Assembly: GCA_030373045.1 (NCBI GenBank)
Contig: JAUCPW010000028.1
Location: 1-49,900, forward strand
Direction: 5' to 3'
DNA length: 49,900 bases
Source: Candidatus Fermentibacter sp.
Lineage (GTDB): Bacteria > Fermentibacterota > Fermentibacteria > Fermentibacterales > Fermentibacteraceae
Shown: positions 8,458 through 15,934 of the stretch, piece by piece
How positions within the stretch are numbered: the stretch's first letter is position 1
Layout: each line of letters starts with the position of its first letter
The notes under the pieces: generated by a model
Database searches by the model: none
The model's input: the letters and a program-made list of their open reading frames with translations, nothing else
Told to the model about the DNA's origin: nothing
Program-made: the position numbers and the translations under genes

Positions 8458-9360
8458 GTGGAAACATTCTCGAGAAGCGGTCTCGAAAGGCTCAAGGCCC
8501 GGAGGCGGGCTGTCATCCTGGCACACAGCTACCAGCCGCCGGAGATCCAGGACATTGCGGACCTCGTGGGCGATTCGCTGGAGCTGAGCCGTGCGACGGC
8601 CTCCCTGGACTGCGACGCGGTAGTGCTGTGCGGGGTGCGCTTCATGGCCGAGACAGCCGCGGTGCTCGCGCCGGGGAAGGCCGTGCTGAACCCGGCCCCA
8701 GGAGCCGGATGCCCGCTCGCCGACAGCATGGACGCTGCGTCCCTCAGGCGCCTCCAGGAGGAGCATCCCGGTGACGCCACCGTCGTCTACGTCAACTCGT
8801 CGCTCGAGGCCAAGGCCGCGAGCTGGGCCTGCTGCACCTCGGCCAACGCCTGCGCCGTGGTCTCGGCCGCCCCGACCCGGGATGTGGTGTTCGGACCCGA
8901 TCGCAACCTCGGCGCATTCGTCGCGCGCAGCACCGGCAGGACGCTGTGGGTGTTCGACGGGAGCTGCCCGCCCCACGACGGGGCCGACATCGCCGACATG
9001 GAGCGCATGAGGCGGGCCTGGCCCGACGCAAGGCTGCTGGTTCACCCGGAGACTCCTCCCGCGGCCTGGGACCTGGCCGACGCCGTCCTGGGCACCGGGG
9101 CCATGATCGAGTACGTGAAGGGCGATGGGGCCCGCAGGTTCCTGATCGGGACCGAGGCGGGGATGGTCCACAGGCTGGGCGTGCTGTTCCCCGGCCGGGA
9201 GTTCTCGGCCGTCGGGCGGATCGGGTGTCCGAACATGAGGAAGACGTCCCCGGGGGCGGTCTTCTCCTGCCTCGAGGACATGGAGCCCCGGGTGCGGATC
9301 GACCGTTCGCTCGCCGACGCGGCGAGGGCCGCCATCGGGAGGATGACGGCCATTGGGTAG
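8458..9360 (+). CDS. nadA: Quinolinate synthase
   Basis: NadA condenses iminoaspartate with dihydroxyacetone phosphate to quinolinate for NAD synthesis, using an oxygen-sensitive [4Fe-4S] cluster. The 300-residue protein has LAHSYQPPEIQDIAD near the N-terminus, then GVRFMAET, GCPLAD, a CCTSANA segment, GSCPPHDG and a C-terminal block with CPNMRKTSPGAVFSCLED. These supply the conserved cysteines for the cluster. The start is GTG at 8458, two bases after the apgM stop; the longer frame upstream is a shadow of apgM. NadB and NadC are not in the window. A cluster enzyme of this kind agrees with an anaerobic or microaerobic life, as inference. Confidence 0.95.
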   Translation: METFSRSGLERLKARRRAVILAHSYQPPEIQDIADLVGDSLELSRATASLDCDAVVLCGVRFMAETAAVLAPGKAVLNPAPGAGCPLADSMDAASLRRLQEEHPGDATVVYVNSSLEAKAASWACCTSANACAVVSAAPTRDVVFGPDRNLGAFVARSTGRTLWVFDGSCPPHDGADIADMERMRRAWPDARLLVHPETPPAAWDLADAVLGTGAMIEYVKGDGARRFLIGTEAGMVHRLGVLFPGREFSAVGRIGCPNMRKTSPGAVFSCLEDMEPRVRIDRSLADAARAAIGRMTAIG

Positions 9361-10072
9361 GGGCGCCCCGCTGGCCGGGCTCACCGTCGACTGGAAGGAC
9401 GTCGAGCCGGACTGCACGAAGGCCTGGGGCCGCTGGAGGCATTCACTCAACTCGACCTATGCCAGGCTGGCCGCCTCGGCCGGCATGTGCCCGGTCGCCG
9501 TCCTGCCGTGCGGCCGTTCCGGGATCGCCTCCCTGGTCTCCTCCATCGACATCCTGATCATGACCGGCGGGAACGATCCGGATCCCGCCCTCTACGGGAT
9601 GTCCCCGGAGGGCTGCGGGAGGATAGACTACGAGAGGCCCAGATGGGAGATCCCTCTCTACCGTGCCGCCAGGGCTGCCGGCGTCCCCGTCCTTGGGATC
9701 TGCCTGGGGATGCAGAGCATGGCCATCGCGGAGGGCTCGCCCCTGATAAGGGACATCGCCTCGGCCGCGGAAGGGCGCTGCATCGTCGGGCACCACGGTA
9801 CCGCGGCCGAGCCCGCGCATCACCGCATCACCACCTCGGGGGGGCTTGCAGGCTCCCTGTTCGGACCGTCCGCAGCGGTTTCGAGCTTCCACCATCAGGC
9901 CGTCGCGTCGGCGCCGGATGGTTTCAGCGTCACCGCGAGGGCTGACGACGGGATCATAGAGTCCATCGAAAGCGATGACGGCCTGGCGGTGGGCGTCCAG
10001 TGGCACCCGGAGCGCGACGGCACCGGGCGGGCCCTGCTCTCCGCACTCCTGGGAAGGGCCGGGGGCTGGTGA
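9353..10072 (+). CDS. Class I glutamine amidotransferase-like hydrolase (peptidase C26, PuuD-like)
   Basis: The protein has 239 residues and a full class I amidotransferase triad: the nucleophile Cys in LGICLGMQ near residue 120, and His and Glu in VQWHPE near residue 222. The MTGGNDPDPALYG segment near residue 73 is typical of gamma-glutamyl-GABA hydrolases and related C26 peptidases. It may hydrolyse a gamma-glutamyl bond, but the substrate is unknown. The start is TTG at 9353, overlapping the nadA end by eight bases. Position between nadA and manA gives no clear pathway. No synthetase partner domain is fused to it. Confidence 0.82.
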   Translation: MGRGAPLAGLTVDWKDVEPDCTKAWGRWRHSLNSTYARLAASAGMCPVAVLPCGRSGIASLVSSIDILIMTGGNDPDPALYGMSPEGCGRIDYERPRWEIPLYRAARAAGVPVLGICLGMQSMAIAEGSPLIRDIASAAEGRCIVGHHGTAAEPAHHRITTSGGLAGSLFGPSAAVSSFHHQAVASAPDGFSVTARADDGIIESIESDDGLAVGVQWHPERDGTGRALLSALLGRAGGW

Positions 10073-10893
10073 TGGTGTTCCGTACCGTGCCGAGATTCGT
10101 CGAGAGGATCTGGGGAGGTCTGCCGAATCCCGGGGGTATGCCCTTCGGGGAGATCTGGTGGGCCTGGGACGACCCGACCGGATCCAGCACGCTCGAAGCC
10201 TCGGGGGACGGCGGCGGCCCCTCCTGTCTGAACGATCTCGCACCGCTCACCGGGAGGTTCCCCATCGTGGCCAAGACCCTCCATCCCGCCGAGATGCTCT
10301 CCCTGCAGGTGCATCCCGGCCTGTCGGGTCCCGGGCCGCGCAAGGCCGAATCGTGGATCTTCCTGAAGGCAGGGCCGGGGGCGTCCGTCGTGCTGGGCCT
10401 CCTGCCGGGCACGACCTCAGGGCGTCTTGCCGAGGCCGTGGAGGCGGGCAGGCCGGAACCCCTCCTCCGGAGAGTGCCGGTGCATCCCGGCGACATCCTG
10501 CACGTCCGGCCCGGGACCGTGCACAGCCTCTGCGGAGGAGTGGATGTGATCGAATTCCAGGAGAACTGCGACATCACGTACCGGATCTGGGACTGGGGCA
10601 GGCCGGGGCCCGGAGGTGCCCCGAGGGAGATCCACATCGCCCGTGCCCTCGAATCTACGGACTTCTCCCCGGAAGCCGCGGAGGATCAGGCCGGTGCGTC
10701 ATGCCCGGGATTCGGCTACCGGATCCGCGCAGTATCGGGATCTGCCGCTCTTCCTCCGCACTCCGTGCTGTTCGTCCCGGGACGGGACGGCGATGTCCCT
10801 GCCGGGACCTGCTTCGTGTCCGACGGCGGGGGAGGGGCTGCGGAAGCCGGAGATGGCGGCTGGATGGCGGAGCCGGAAGTGGAGGCGGGATGA
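10072..10893 (+). CDS. manA: Mannose-6-phosphate isomerase
   Basis: ManA interconverts fructose 6-phosphate and mannose 6-phosphate, the first step toward GDP-mannose. It is a cupin of 273 residues, the short form seen in many bacteria. Zinc-binding residues are visible in LQVHP near residue 79 and in GTVHSL near residue 147. The segment VIEFQENCDITYRIWDWGR is typical of the family. ATG at 10072 overlaps the preceding TGA by one base. It precedes manC directly; a phosphomannomutase for the middle step is not in the window. Confidence 0.9.
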   Translation: MVFRTVPRFVERIWGGLPNPGGMPFGEIWWAWDDPTGSSTLEASGDGGGPSCLNDLAPLTGRFPIVAKTLHPAEMLSLQVHPGLSGPGPRKAESWIFLKAGPGASVVLGLLPGTTSGRLAEAVEAGRPEPLLRRVPVHPGDILHVRPGTVHSLCGGVDVIEFQENCDITYRIWDWGRPGPGGAPREIHIARALESTDFSPEAAEDQAGASCPGFGYRIRAVSGSAALPPHSVLFVPGRDGDVPAGTCFVSDGGGGAAEAGDGGWMAEPEVEAG

Positions 10894-11927
10894 TGGCGCC
10901 CGGCGGGGATGCGGTCCATGCCGTGATAATGGCGGGAGGGCGGGGCACCAGGTTCTGGCCGGTTTCCCGGAAGGGCCTGCCCAAGCAGTTCATCGACCTG
11001 CTGGGACAGGGGAGCCTCCTCTCGATGACGGTCGGCAGGATACTCCCGCTCGTGCCGCTGGAGCGTATCCTGGTGGTCACCGGCGAGGGTTTCGGGGATC
11101 TCGTCATGGAGCAGGTCCCGGGGCTGCCCGGGGAGAACCTCCTGCTGGAGCCCGAGGGCCGGAATACCGCTGCATGCATAGGGTGGGCGGCCCGGGAGAT
11201 TTCGCGCCGTTCCGGCCCGGATGCCCTCATGTCGGTACTCCCGTCCGATCATGTCATCCCCGATCCCGGAGGATTCGCGGAATCCATTGAGGCAGCCCTC
11301 CGCCCTGCCGGCGACGGATGGCTCGTCACGATAGGTATACGCCCCGACAGGCCCGCGACGGGCTACGGTTATCTCGAGTCGGGCGGAGATGCCGGAGGAT
11401 TCCACCGTGTCCTGCGCTTCGTCGAGAAACCGTCGCTCGAGAGGGCCGAAGCCTTCGTCGCCGGCGGCAGGCACTTCTGGAACGCGGGCATGTTCGTGTG
11501 GAAGGCCGGCAGGATACTCGAGGAGATCGGACTCCACATGCCCGGCCTGGCTGCGGGCCTGGCCGCGCTCGAGCCCGGGGTCAGGCCCTCCCCGGGCGCC
11601 TACGGGGCCCTGCCCTCCGTCTCGATCGACGTCGGAGTGATGGAGAAGGCAGAAAGGGTGGCCATGATACCGGCCTCCTTCCGCTGGGACGACGTGGGTG
11701 ACTGGCCTGCCGCCAGGAGGGTGGGCGCCTCGAGGGGGGAGCTGCTCTCGGTCGGCGGGGGCGACTGCACCGTCTGGGCTCCCGGGAGGCTCGTGGTCGT
11801 GATGGGCCTGAGCGGGCTCTCCGTCGTAGAGTCAGACGGGGTGCTCCTCGTGATGGCGGATTCGAGCGCACAGTCGCTGAAGGAAGTGGTGTCACGCCTC
11901 GAGCGGGAGAGGCCCGACCTGGTCTAG
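10890..11927 (+). CDS. manC: Mannose-1-phosphate guanylyltransferase
   Basis: ManC forms GDP-mannose from mannose 1-phosphate and GTP. The 345-residue protein has the signature MAGGRGTRFWPVSR near residue 14, then KQFIDLL, LEPEGRNTAACIG, LPSDHVI and FVEKP. The pattern WNAGMFVWKA and the FRWDDVGDW segment are also diagnostic. It lacks the fused isomerase domain found in long ManC proteins; the separate manA upstream takes that role. Two in-frame ATGs lie at 10890 and 10893 behind a GGAGG site at 10881-10885; 10893 has the better spacing. It ends the 14-gene run, meeting the minus-strand transpeptidase four bases on. Confidence 0.93.
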   Translation: MMAPGGDAVHAVIMAGGRGTRFWPVSRKGLPKQFIDLLGQGSLLSMTVGRILPLVPLERILVVTGEGFGDLVMEQVPGLPGENLLLEPEGRNTAACIGWAAREISRRSGPDALMSVLPSDHVIPDPGGFAESIEAALRPAGDGWLVTIGIRPDRPATGYGYLESGGDAGGFHRVLRFVEKPSLERAEAFVAGGRHFWNAGMFVWKAGRILEEIGLHMPGLAAGLAALEPGVRPSPGAYGALPSVSIDVGVMEKAERVAMIPASFRWDDVGDWPAARRVGASRGELLSVGGGDCTVWAPGRLVVVMGLSGLSVVESDGVLLVMADSSAQSLKEVVSRLERERPDLV

Positions 11928-11931
11928 ATCC

Positions 11932-12381
11932 CTATCTGATCTCCACCCTGGAGCCGTTCGTCAGCCACTCGTAGGCCCATACCGCAGTGGGAGCCCCCAG
12001 CCTGATGCAGCCATGGGACAGCGGCTCGCCGAGGCGCCTCAGCGCGCTCGGCCCCGGTGCCTGGTGGAACCCTATCTCACCCGAGGAGACTATGCATATC
12101 CAGTACGGCATCCTGACGTGATACCGGCTGGACATCGGCGCCCTGTGCCTGTACAGCACCTCGAACTCCCCGCGGGGCGTGGGATGACCGGGACGCCCCG
12201 TGGATACGAGCGCGAGGTTGGCCTCATGACCGTCCTGGGTGAACAGCACGACCTGCCTGTCGAGGATGACGGTCGCAGCCCTGGAGGGCGTGGAGATCCC
12301 GCCTGCGGACGGCAGATCCGCACCCGCGGAAGCCAGCAGAAGGCTCAGGATCATCTTCAGAAGACAGGTGCCAGTCCCCAT
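11932..12381 (-). CDS. Exported L,D-transpeptidase (YkuD domain)
   Basis: This enzyme should form L,D cross-links in peptidoglycan or attach proteins to it in the periplasm. The 149-residue protein starts with a signal peptide (hydrophobic run LLKMILSLLLASAG). One short YkuD domain follows, with RPGHPTPRGEF and the catalytic motif SHGCIRL, where Cys is the nucleophile. The chosen start is ATG at 12381 behind a GGGGAGGG site. A GTG at 12405 is also in frame but lies inside the likely -10 box, so the shorter form is better. It is divergent from the TPR lipoprotein, with facing promoters between them. Confidence 0.88.
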   Translation of the reverse strand: MGTGTCLLKMILSLLLASAGADLPSAGGISTPSRAATVILDRQVVLFTQDGHEANLALVSTGRPGHPTPRGEFEVLYRHRAPMSSRYHVRMPYWICIVSSGEIGFHQAPGPSALRRLGEPLSHGCIRLGAPTAVWAYEWLTNGSRVEIR

Positions 12382-12401
12382 TTCCCTCCCCGTGGGCGCT
12401 T

Positions 12402-12430
12402 TCACTATGAAATGCCCGCTGCGGCGTCAA
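12402..12430 (-). promoter_or_regulatory. Sigma70-like promoter for the L,D-transpeptidase
   Basis: Read on the minus strand, TTGACG (12430-12425) is followed after 17 bases by TAGTGA (12407-12402). The predicted transcript would begin near 12395, shortly before the ATG at 12381. The -35 box is near consensus; the -10 box is weaker. It faces the promoter at 12444-12471. Confidence 0.5.
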
Positions 12431-12440
12431 GTGCCGGCAC
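12431..12440. promoter_or_regulatory. Palindrome between facing -35 boxes, possible operator
   Basis: The ten bases GTGCCGGCAC form a perfect palindrome. It sits exactly between the -35 box of the minus-strand promoter (12425-12430) and that of the plus-strand promoter (12444-12449). The flanks also mirror each other, as GTCAA to the left and TTGAC to the right. The position suits a protein controlling both transcripts, but part of the symmetry follows from the two -35 boxes themselves. Confidence 0.35.
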
Positions 12441-12443
12441 ATG

Positions 12444-12471
12444 TTGACTTGGACCAGGGATGTGGTAAAAT
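12444..12471 (+). promoter_or_regulatory. Sigma70-like promoter for the TPR lipoprotein gene
   Basis: TTGACT (12444-12449), a 16-base spacer and TAAAAT (12466-12471) make a close match to consensus in a very GC-rich background. The transcript would start near 12478, leaving a leader of about 47 bases before the start at 12525. The first nine bases, TTGACTTGG, recur in the promoter at 39630. Confidence 0.75.
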
Positions 12472-12524
12472 TTGACGATACTTTTCCCCATGGCAGCTAC
12501 CGGTTAACACGAATGGAGGCCTCT

Positions 12525-13814
12525 GTGTCGCTGAGTATCAGGTCATTGTCCGCCGCCGCCGCCCTCGCAGTCCTGGCGTTCGCGGCATGCTCGACCCCCG
12601 CCGTCACCGGCGTGAAGGTCCATATCCAGAACGGTGAGTATCTCGAAGCCATCCAACTCGCTGACAGCGTGATAGCCGCCGGCGAGTCGCAGAACGCAGA
12701 ACTGTGGATGTGGCGCGGCAAGGCCCAGGGCAACATCCGCGACTGGACAGGCGCTTCCGAATCCTTCCAGCACGTCTCCCAGCTCGATCCCGCGATGGCC
12801 CCCCAGCTCGAGGAGTACTGGTTCGTGTTCTACAATGCGGCCGCCGTCTCTCTCGACAGCGGTGACGTCGCCTCCGCGAGGAGCTACCTCGATGCCGGCA
12901 GGGAAGTGGTCCCCGGCAGGCCCGAGTTCGACCAGATGCTCGGTGACCTGGCCGTGCAGGAGGGCGACTACGAGACGGCCCTCGACCACTTCAAGGCTTC
13001 GGCCGACATCAGCAGGGAGTACGTCGCGAGCCTGGCCGGGATGCTAGAGTCCGCCCCCGCCGACCAGAAGCCTGCGATAGAGGAGGTTCTCGCCAACGCC
13101 GAGAGCACGTTCCTCCTGTCCCTCTACAACGCCGGCATGATCCACAAGGCGCTCGCAGGCACGTCCGACACCGAGGAGGCCTCGGCGGCCCACCTCGACG
13201 GGGCCGTCGAAGTGCTCCAGGAGGCTGTCGGGATCGATCCGACCAACGCCGACGTCCTCAACCTGCTCGCGCAGGTCTACCTGCTCCGCGGATCGTTTGA
13301 CGAGGCCATGTCCGTGTTCGACGACGCCCTAGCAGGTGTCGACGCCGGGCTGGCCGAGGGCTGGCTCGCCCCCGAGGACGCCCAGGCGATCCGCGGCGAG
13401 ATCATGCTCACCCGCGGTGCAGCCCTTCTCGAGATGGAGAGGTATGACGAGGCCGTCACCGAGCTCGAGGCGGCGCGCGACGTCAACGGCCCCAGCTACG
13501 TCCTGCTCGGGAACCTCGCCCAGGCCTACATCATGCAGGAGGAGTACGACTCCGCCCTGACCGTGCTCGACGAGGCGGCCGGCCTCCCCGACCTCACCGA
13601 CGAGGAGAGGGCCAACACTCTCTACATGAAGTTCGCGGCGCTGAACCAGCTCGAGAGGGACGCCGAGGCCGCCTCCGCCCTCGAAGCAGCTCTCGAGATC
13701 AACCCCGACAACGCCGAATGGTGGGAGTATCTCGCCAGCACATACAGCCGTCTGAACCGCAGGAGCGATGCCATAGAGGCCATGGAGCACGCTCAGCAGC
13801 TCCGCGGCGAATAA
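12525..13814 (+). CDS. TPR-repeat lipoprotein
   Basis: The protein has 429 residues. A lipoprotein signal ends in LAFAAC near residue 23, so it should be lipid-anchored in the envelope. The rest is helical and rich in acidic residues and alanine, with repeated TPR units: examples are GDYETALDHFKAS, GSFDEAMSVFDDAL, ERYDEAVTELEAA, EEYDSALTVLDEA and the final NRRSDAIEAMEHA. TPR proteins hold protein partners together; the partner is unknown. The start is GTG at 12525, five bases after GGAGG (12515-12519); ATG at 12513 is in frame but overlaps that site. It has its own promoter and a terminator-like hairpin, so it is probably a single-gene unit. Confidence 0.85.
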   Translation: MSLSIRSLSAAAALAVLAFAACSTPAVTGVKVHIQNGEYLEAIQLADSVIAAGESQNAELWMWRGKAQGNIRDWTGASESFQHVSQLDPAMAPQLEEYWFVFYNAAAVSLDSGDVASARSYLDAGREVVPGRPEFDQMLGDLAVQEGDYETALDHFKASADISREYVASLAGMLESAPADQKPAIEEVLANAESTFLLSLYNAGMIHKALAGTSDTEEASAAHLDGAVEVLQEAVGIDPTNADVLNLLAQVYLLRGSFDEAMSVFDDALAGVDAGLAEGWLAPEDAQAIRGEIMLTRGAALLEMERYDEAVTELEAARDVNGPSYVLLGNLAQAYIMQEEYDSALTVLDEAAGLPDLTDEERANTLYMKFAALNQLERDAEAASALEAALEINPDNAEWWEYLASTYSRLNRRSDAIEAMEHAQQLRGE

Positions 13815-13837
13815 CCCGCGGGATCGATCGGTGCACA

Positions 13838-13865
13838 GGGGGCGGGCCCGGCCCGCCCCCTTCCT
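13838..13865 (+). terminator. GC-rich hairpin after the TPR lipoprotein gene
   Basis: GGGGGCGGG (13838-13846) pairs with CCCGCCCCC (13852-13860) across a five-base loop. Only a short pyrimidine stretch follows (TTCCTC), so it is a plausible but weak intrinsic terminator. The rest of the gap to 13975 holds other GC-rich inverted repeats, including CTGCCC paired with GGGCAG near 13948-13962, and no gene that I can see. Confidence 0.5.
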
Positions 13866-13975
13866 CGTGTCAGCCGCGGGCCGCGGCCCCGGCCCTGTCG
13901 CAGGGCACCCGGGAGTCGATGGAGCGGGTAGGTGATCGCCGGCAGCTGCCCCCCGGGCAGGGCCGGTGAGCGGGG

Positions 13976-14287
13976 CTAGACCGCTGCGTCCAGGCGGACG
14001 AGTATCTGGTTCTTCTCCACCCTGTCGCCCTTGATGACCAGAACCTGCGCCACGCGCCCCTCGATGGCGGAACAGACCTCGTTGTGCATCTTCATGGCGT
14101 CGAGCAGGAGGAGCACCTGTCCGGCGGAGACCCTGTCCCCCTCCCTCACGCGCACATCCACTACGGTGCCCGGGATGAATGCCTTGAGGTCGCGGGCATC
14201 CGGCAGACCCTGATAGGGCCGCAGGCTGTTCCTGGGTATCTCGGTCTCGTACATGGCCGAATCTATGCAGAGGCTCTCAGGATCCAT
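13976..14287 (-). CDS. Biotinyl carrier protein of an acyl-CoA carboxylase or decarboxylase
   Basis: The 103-residue protein ends in a biotinyl/lipoyl domain. The biotin-accepting Lys lies in LDAMKMHNEV near residue 68, and the surrounding IPGTVVDVRVREGDRV and IEGRVAQVLV complete the fold. An N-terminal extension of about 35 residues has no recognisable domain. ATG at 14287 is preceded by a GGGGAG site. It lies 23 bases downstream of a carboxyltransferase gene on the same strand, so the two should work together, carrying carboxyl groups on biotin. No biotin carboxylase is encoded here. Confidence 0.88.
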   Translation of the reverse strand: MDPESLCIDSAMYETEIPRNSLRPYQGLPDARDLKAFIPGTVVDVRVREGDRVSAGQVLLLLDAMKMHNEVCSAIEGRVAQVLVIKGDRVEKNQILVRLDAAV

Positions 14288-14310
14288 ATCTGCTCCCCTC
14301 GGGCGGACTG

Positions 14311-15852
14311 CTACAGCGGGATGTTGCCGTGCCGCCTCGGCATCCTGCCGGAATCCGGCACCCTAGCCGTTTCGAGGATGCGGACCAGGGCCTCCCTGGT
14401 CTGCTCCGGGATCAGGATGGTGTCGACGTAGCCCTTGCTCGCGGCCACGTAGGGATTGGCGAACTTCTCCTCGTACTCGGCCACCTTCTCGCGCCTGGTG
14501 GCCTCCGGGTCGCTGCTCTCCTCGATCTCCTTGCGGAAGATGATGTTGGCTGCGCCTTCAGGGCCCATGACCGCTATCTCGGCGGTGGGCCATGCCACCA
14601 CGAAGTTCGCGCCAAGGTGCCTGCTGCACATCGCTATGTAGGCACCGCCGTAAGCCTTGCGCATTATCACCGTCAGCTTGGGAACGGTGGCCTCGCTGTA
14701 GGCGTAGAGGATCTTCGCGCCGTGTCTGATCACGCCCATGTGCTCCTGGCTGACGCCCGGCAGGTATCCCGGCGTGTCGACCAGCGTGATGAGCGGGATG
14801 CGGAATGCGTCGCAGAACCTGATGAAGCGTGCAGCCTTGTCGGATGCGTCCACGTCCAGCACGCCCGCGAGGACCCGGGGCTGGTTGGCCACGATCCCGA
14901 CGGTCCTGCCCTCGAGCCTCGCGAAGCCGGTGAAGATGTTCCGCGCGAAGTGCTCGTGGACCTCGAGGAATTCGGATGAATCGACTATCCCCCTGATCAC
15001 GTCCCTGACGCAGTAGGCCTTGCGCCGATCCTCGGGGATGACGTCCCTGGTGAGGGTTGTCTTCGGGGGCTTCGGAGCGGTCCTGGGCGGATCCTCCCGC
15101 GAGCTCGAGGGGAGGTAGGACAGGAGGTTCCTCACCTGCTCGAAGGCGTCCTCCTCGTTGTCCGCGAAGAAGTGGGCGTTGCCGGTTATGGCGGAATGCG
15201 TGCGGGCCCCGCCGAGTTCCTCGGGGGATATCTCCTCGCCCAGGACTGTCTTTATCACCTGGGGGCCGGTGATGAACATGTTGGAGATGCGGTCGACGAC
15301 GAAGACGAAGTCCGTGAGGGCGGGGGAGTAGACCGCCCCGCCGGCGCACGGGCCGAGGATGACCGATATCTGCGGCACCACGCCGCTGAGCAGCGTGTTC
15401 CTGTAGAAGATCTCCCCGTATCCGCAGAGAGAGTCCACCCCCTCCTGGATCCTTGCACCGCCCGAGTCGTTGATGCCGACGAGGGGGATCAGCATGTCCC
15501 TGGAGGCGTCCATGACCTTGGTGATCTTGGAGGCGTGAGCCCTGCCGAGAGAGCCTCCCGCCACGGAGAAGTCCTGGGCGAACACCGCCACGGGCCTGTG
15601 GTCGACCCTGCCGATGCCCGTCACCACTCCGTCACCGGCCAGCATCTTGGAATGCATCCCGAAGTCCGACGCCGAATGCTCTACGAAGAGGTCGGTCTCG
15701 AGGAACGTCCCTGGATCGAGCAGGACGTCGAGCCTCTCCCTGACGGTGAGCTTGCCCTTCCTGCGCTGGCTCTCGAGGGCTTCGCGGCCACCCCCGAGTA
15801 TGAGTCTGGACGCCTTGGCCAGAAACTCGTTGATCCTGCTCATTATCGACAT
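14311..15852 (-). CDS. Acyl-CoA carboxyltransferase (propionyl-CoA carboxylase beta / methylmalonyl-CoA decarboxylase alpha type)
   Basis: The 513-residue protein has both halves of the crotonase-like carboxyltransferase fold. The N-terminal half has INDSGGARIQEGVDSLCGYG and GPCAGGAVYSPALTDF. The C-terminal half has DTPGYLPGVSQEHMGVIRHG and KAYGGAYIAMCSRHLGA. It moves a carboxyl group between biotin and an acyl-CoA, most likely propionyl- or methylmalonyl-CoA. With only the biotin carrier beside it, a carboxylase with its third subunit elsewhere and a decarboxylase remain equally open. The start chosen is ATG at 15852 behind GGGG; GTG at 15864 is four codons upstream in frame. Confidence 0.9.
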   Translation of the reverse strand: MSIMSRINEFLAKASRLILGGGREALESQRRKGKLTVRERLDVLLDPGTFLETDLFVEHSASDFGMHSKMLAGDGVVTGIGRVDHRPVAVFAQDFSVAGGSLGRAHASKITKVMDASRDMLIPLVGINDSGGARIQEGVDSLCGYGEIFYRNTLLSGVVPQISVILGPCAGGAVYSPALTDFVFVVDRISNMFITGPQVIKTVLGEEISPEELGGARTHSAITGNAHFFADNEEDAFEQVRNLLSYLPSSSREDPPRTAPKPPKTTLTRDVIPEDRRKAYCVRDVIRGIVDSSEFLEVHEHFARNIFTGFARLEGRTVGIVANQPRVLAGVLDVDASDKAARFIRFCDAFRIPLITLVDTPGYLPGVSQEHMGVIRHGAKILYAYSEATVPKLTVIMRKAYGGAYIAMCSRHLGANFVVAWPTAEIAVMGPEGAANIIFRKEIEESSDPEATRREKVAEYEEKFANPYVAASKGYVDTILIPEQTREALVRILETARVPDSGRMPRRHGNIPL

Positions 15853-15934
15853 CTGAGACCCCACTTCCGGACCGGAGACCGGCCTGCGAGGGCCGGTTCG
15901 TGAACATGGAAACTGCCCGGGCGGGGCCGTCCTG

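Noticed and set aside
13866-13975. GC-rich inverted repeats as a minus-strand terminator for the biotin carrier gene
   Set aside because: Several short pairings are possible in such GC-rich DNA and none has a U tract.
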